The notes beneath the pieces are model-generated. The model had not been told where the DNA came from. It searched no databases and saw only the letters and a program-made list of their open reading frames with translations. Below, piece by piece: positions 60,943 through 64,000 of a stretch of DNA of 64,000 nucleotides. This DNA comes from Diphasiastrum complanatum (lineage: Eukaryota; Streptophyta; Lycopodiopsida; Lycopodiales; Lycopodiaceae). Made by a program: the position numbers and the translations under genes. How positions within the stretch are numbered: position 1 is the first letter of the stretch; each line of letters opens with the position of its first letter. Where the stretch lies: contig CM055095.1 in assembly GCA_029204225.1 (NCBI GenBank), forward strand, positions 50,292,841 through 50,356,840. The letters run 5' to 3'.

Positions 60943-61490
60943 ATCCTCCTGCGAGCTACTATCAAAATTCAGATGAAGAATAGAATCAGATGATGAAGAG
61001 TGGAAGATTATTCCAAAAATCACCCTTCTCCAAATCGTGGAGGTTCTATTTGTAAGAATTTGTGTATGTACAAGGCATGGCATGCTATTGCCAAGTGTCC
61101 AAGATAGGTGGCAATTTGCATGTCTAATTGCATGTGTCTAATTTGTCATGCATGCATCTTGCATGTTGCATGCAAACTAGGATATGTGGCAAACTAACTT
61201 TTCCTCCCCCATGCACATCCTCCTGCGAGCTACTATCAAAATTGAGATGAAGAATAGAATCAGATGATGAAGAGTGGAAGATTATTCCAGAAATCACCCT
61301 TCTCCAAATCGTGGAGGTTCTATTTGTAAGAAATTGTGTATGTACAAGGCATGGCATGCTATTGCCAAGTGTCCAAGATAGGTGGCAATTTGCATGTCTA
61401 ATTGCATGTGTCTAATTTGTCATGCATGCATCTTGCATGTTGCATGCAAACTAGGATATGTGGCAAACTAACTTTTCCTCCCCCATGTGC
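60943..61490 (+). repeat. Recent tandem duplication, 274-bp unit
   Basis: 60943-61216 and 61217-61490 both start ATCCTCCTGCGAGCTACTAT and end TTTTCCTCCCCCATG. I see only about three single-base differences, so the duplication is recent. Each unit contains repeated TGCATG words (GTCATGCATGCATCTTGCAT). Confidence 0.92.
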
Positions 61491-61774
61491 ATGGGGGTCT
61501 ACCAAACTCAAGTGGGTATGTGGCATCAACATGCAAGAGGGCCTCCCACGAGTTTGCACAAAAAAATATTTGCCTAAGTTTGGGCCTCAAAAGTATTTTT
61601 GTACCCATGTGACAAGTTCTATTTATTAACAAGGTTTACAAGTTCAACATTTTCAACAGTCATCGGCAGTATTGAATCCATATCCATGTTGATTTCCAGC
61701 TTTCCTTATTCTGTATCTCAGGAGTCAGAAAGGCTCCTGATAGAGAGAGGGTAGTGCTCATATCTCATCTTGTT

Positions 61775-62035
61775 TTATGCTCTGACATCTGCACAGTAAA
61801 GTGCTGAAAGATTATTGGCAAATACCTCCCGTTGCTGCCCAAAAGAGAGGGCGTTGAAAGTTTCCTCTTCATTCATCATCCTCTTTGTACTTCTATGCAT
61901 AAATTGGTCTATATCTTTAGGGCCATTCTGGTTTTCAGCACACGTACTTGATTCCAGGATATTGTGACATTTCTTGTTGTATTTTTCTAAGGCAGATTCT
62001 AATTGACGAGAAATTAGATACCACACTTTCTGAAA
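61775..62035 (-). other. Candidate host exon, function unknown
   Basis: Minus-strand frame of about 85 codons with a TTTCAG acceptor just upstream and a TAA at 61775. Reads KVWYLISRQLESALEKYNKK, then FMHRSTKRMMNEEETFNALS and FANNLSALYCADVRA. Composition is protein-like, but I recognise no family. It could be a terminal exon, part of the BTB gene's upstream region, or chance. Confidence 0.25.
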
Positions 62036-62390
62036 TGTTGCTTGTTTTCTTTGCCACCAAAGACATCATCAGTGGAAAGCAAAACACACTTTTCAGCTCA
62101 TTCTCACTTATTGTCCACTACTCTGCAGTCCTGCACTTAGATTTGAAACTTTCTTGCAGCCACTGGCTTCCCCCAGTTTTGCCTTCATTCTTGTTGATGT
62201 TTGGTCTTTGACAAAGTTTGGTTAGATTTTGTACTTATTAACTAGCTATAATCGACATCACATCTCTAAGTAAACGTCAAGCTGGTTGTTGGTGGGTCGA
62301 GTGCTATTTAGCATTATTAAATCTGATCAGCTGCAGAGGACGGCATATCTGTGGGGATAGATTAACTACATGTTAAATTTAATGGATGGC

Positions 62391-63158
62391 CTATAGCCAT
62401 TGTCTTGCCACTTGGCTGTGATTGGTCTTTGGAAAGAAAGGCTTCTTACCCTTTACGTCGGGCAAGACACCAGTCTCAGGCTTGGCCACACGAGTATCAT
62501 CGTATATCCTGGCGACGCGAACAACATCCTCGAGGGTAAGAGGTTGGTTCCTCCTGACCTCTAGCTGATAGTCTCTTGGCAACCCAAGTATAAAATGCAG
62601 CTTTACTAACAAAGGATCTATTCTAGTTGCAAAACGAGAATAGACCTCCTAAAATTCTTGTAAGTACTGATCCAGGGGCCGGTTCCCCATATGGATTGTT
62701 GCATATTGACGATAAATTTCAAAATCATCAAGAATAGGAAGAAAGGCCACCTTAAAGGCCTTGCAAAAATCTTCCCAATTCTTAGGAACTTCAGGCTTAC
62801 CCCTTACATCTTGCCACCACGAAAAAGCTTTACCTCGCAAGTACATGACAGCTAGATTGATCTTGCTATTGTCGGATGAATCGTGCATGGAGAAGTGCGA
62901 ATTCCATTGATCCACCAACCACTGCAAGATCGCTTCCGGGGTTCTATCCTTCTTCTCCCCAGCAAAAACTTCAAGGGTGAACAAGGGTTGATGCACTAAT
63001 TGCCTTAACTGCGTCAACTCCTTCAATTCCTGCTGAACCCGATTGTGTTTGGATTGCATATCAATGATCTGTTGCTGTAAAATTGCAAGCAACATAGCAT
63101 CAAAATCAGTAACCTCCTTAGCAGGGGACATAGGCTGTGTGGTAGGATTAGGATCCAT
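62391..63158 (-). pseudogene. Ty3/gypsy gag relic (Gy-D)
   Basis: Gag from MDPNPTTQPMSPAKEVTDFD at 63158. A coiled-coil-like stretch (QQQIIDMQSKHNRVQQELKE) precedes the capsid blocks LEVFAGEKKDRTPEAILQWL, INLAVMYLRGKAFSWWQDV and NWEDFCKAFKVAFLP. One in-frame TAG after QYLQEF (62649) interrupts it, and the same frame continues to GLPRDYQLEVRRNQPLTLED. It ends at 62391 without zinc knuckle or pol. A different family from the other gypsy gags here. Leader to the right; no LTR seen. Confidence 0.8.
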
Positions 63159-63244
63159 CTTACAAGAGTAAAGAGGTGAATCAAGAAAGAAGATGTAAGA
63201 TCAAAAACAGCTCAAGGTAAATAGATACAATCTGAGATCTGTTG

Positions 63245-63602
63245 GCTCTTCCTTTTCAAAATGGTATTGTCCATGGCTGCCAAAAAGATTACAAAGAGAG
63301 AGATGCACCACCACCTCCACCTCTACAACTAGAAAGTTCAAAAAAATACTTGTGTGTCAGAAGTGACGAATACCAAATTATACATGTAGTTGCATCGAAA
63401 CCAAGTTTGCTTTGCTACATGTTTAGATCATGCAAAGTATTGAATAACATTGAACTACCCTTGTACATCTACGGATTCTACACTCTATGGTTATGGGACC
63501 AACATGTATGCACCTGGAAGATGTTCTGATAGATCTTTAAGTCCTGTTGGCAATTCTTCTACCGGGTCATACCTTGGTGCACATCATGCAAGGTATTGTG
63601 TT
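63245..63602 (+). other. Candidate coding region, function unknown
   Basis: A plus-strand frame reads LALPFQNGIVHGCQKDYKER then a Pro run and LQLESSKKYLCVRSDEYQ before trailing off to a stop at 63529. An overlapping frame at 63510-63587 reads MYAPGRCSDRSLSPVGNSST, GSYLGAHHA and ends at a donor-like AAG|GTATTG. Both look protein-like but are in different frames with no clear splice between them. I do not recognise a family. Confidence 0.2.
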
Positions 63603-64000
63603 CTTTAACACATATGGAAGAGCAATTATTGGTAATTGAAGCAAGCCTAATCCAAATTCTAACGTGACAAAACTTGATCCTCATTAGGTTTCATTTTATC
63701 TCTTGGTAGCACTCCTTCCTCAATTGAAAATTGCACAATTTAAACTTCTGAAACTGCATCAGGCTCCTTAATAACCTTTTTACCTTCAATTACCTACCCT
63801 TGCACAGAAGTCCTAAAATTTTCAGAATCATTCTGCACAGGCTGAGAAAGCTTCACCAGAAAACAAGGATCTCAGGATTGAGATGTCATTTTAACTTCTC
63901 TCAAAACTGTTCAGCTTTGAAGTTCTATCTCATTCACCAAAGCTGGTGATAAACCTATCCTGTTTATGCCATCCTGCAGATGGTTAAATTCATAAGCTTT
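63603..64000. other. No gene seen
   Basis: AT-rich, no supported feature. Confidence 0.4.

Overview
This is nuclear DNA of a land plant with a large, transposon-rich genome. The evidence is Athila/Tat-type and chromovirus Ty3/gypsy elements, several Ty1/copia elements, initiator-Met-tRNA primer sites (TGGTATCAGAGC) in five element families, a CACTA transposase piece, degenerate TTTAGGG arrays and one BTB-BACK gene of the POB1/LRB type. Species cannot be told from sequence alone; the very long intron and an unusual LINE would fit a fern, gymnosperm or another plant with a large genome. No RNA operon, CRISPR array or prokaryotic feature is present.

Layout. 1-10120: a broken, order-permuted Athila/Tat-like element (pol piece, then gag, then pre-RT piece) split by a complete coding-free LTR element (4101-8863; 1217-bp LTRs, TSD TCACC). 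10119-10480: CACTA TNP2 relic. 11040-11995: degenerate telomere-like array. 13719-13864: (AG)73. 14750-27690: nested copia DNA. A plus-strand relic surrounds a minus-strand gag-pol relic (15030-26494), which holds a complete copia element (19965-25994) whose reverse transcriptase has been replaced by about 1.1 kb of unrelated open reading frame. 27690-36900: decayed repeats, an 86-bp tRNA-like retroposon, a second Athila-like gag with a probable LTR, and a 565-bp inverted-repeat element. 36923-37283: hAT-like MITE. 37941-57632: two exons of a minus-strand BTB-BACK gene separated by an inferred intron of about 18.4 kb. That intron holds a chromovirus relic whose LTR is interrupted by a non-LTR retrotransposon, and a three-level nest (gypsy gag relic > non-autonomous LTR element 48887-55916 > RT-less chromovirus 49736-53727). 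57633-64000: a second hAT-like element carrying a G/C-rich minisatellite, a recent 274-bp tandem duplication, a gypsy gag, and two weak candidate host exons.

How it fits together. The only probable host protein is the BTB-BACK adaptor, expected to bring substrates to a CUL3 ubiquitin ligase. Almost everything else is mobile DNA. The youngest-looking elements (about 98% LTR identity by eye, with target-site duplications) cannot make their own reverse transcriptase, so they were probably moved in trans by relatives elsewhere in the genome. All annotations are by eye; identities are estimates and no database was searched.
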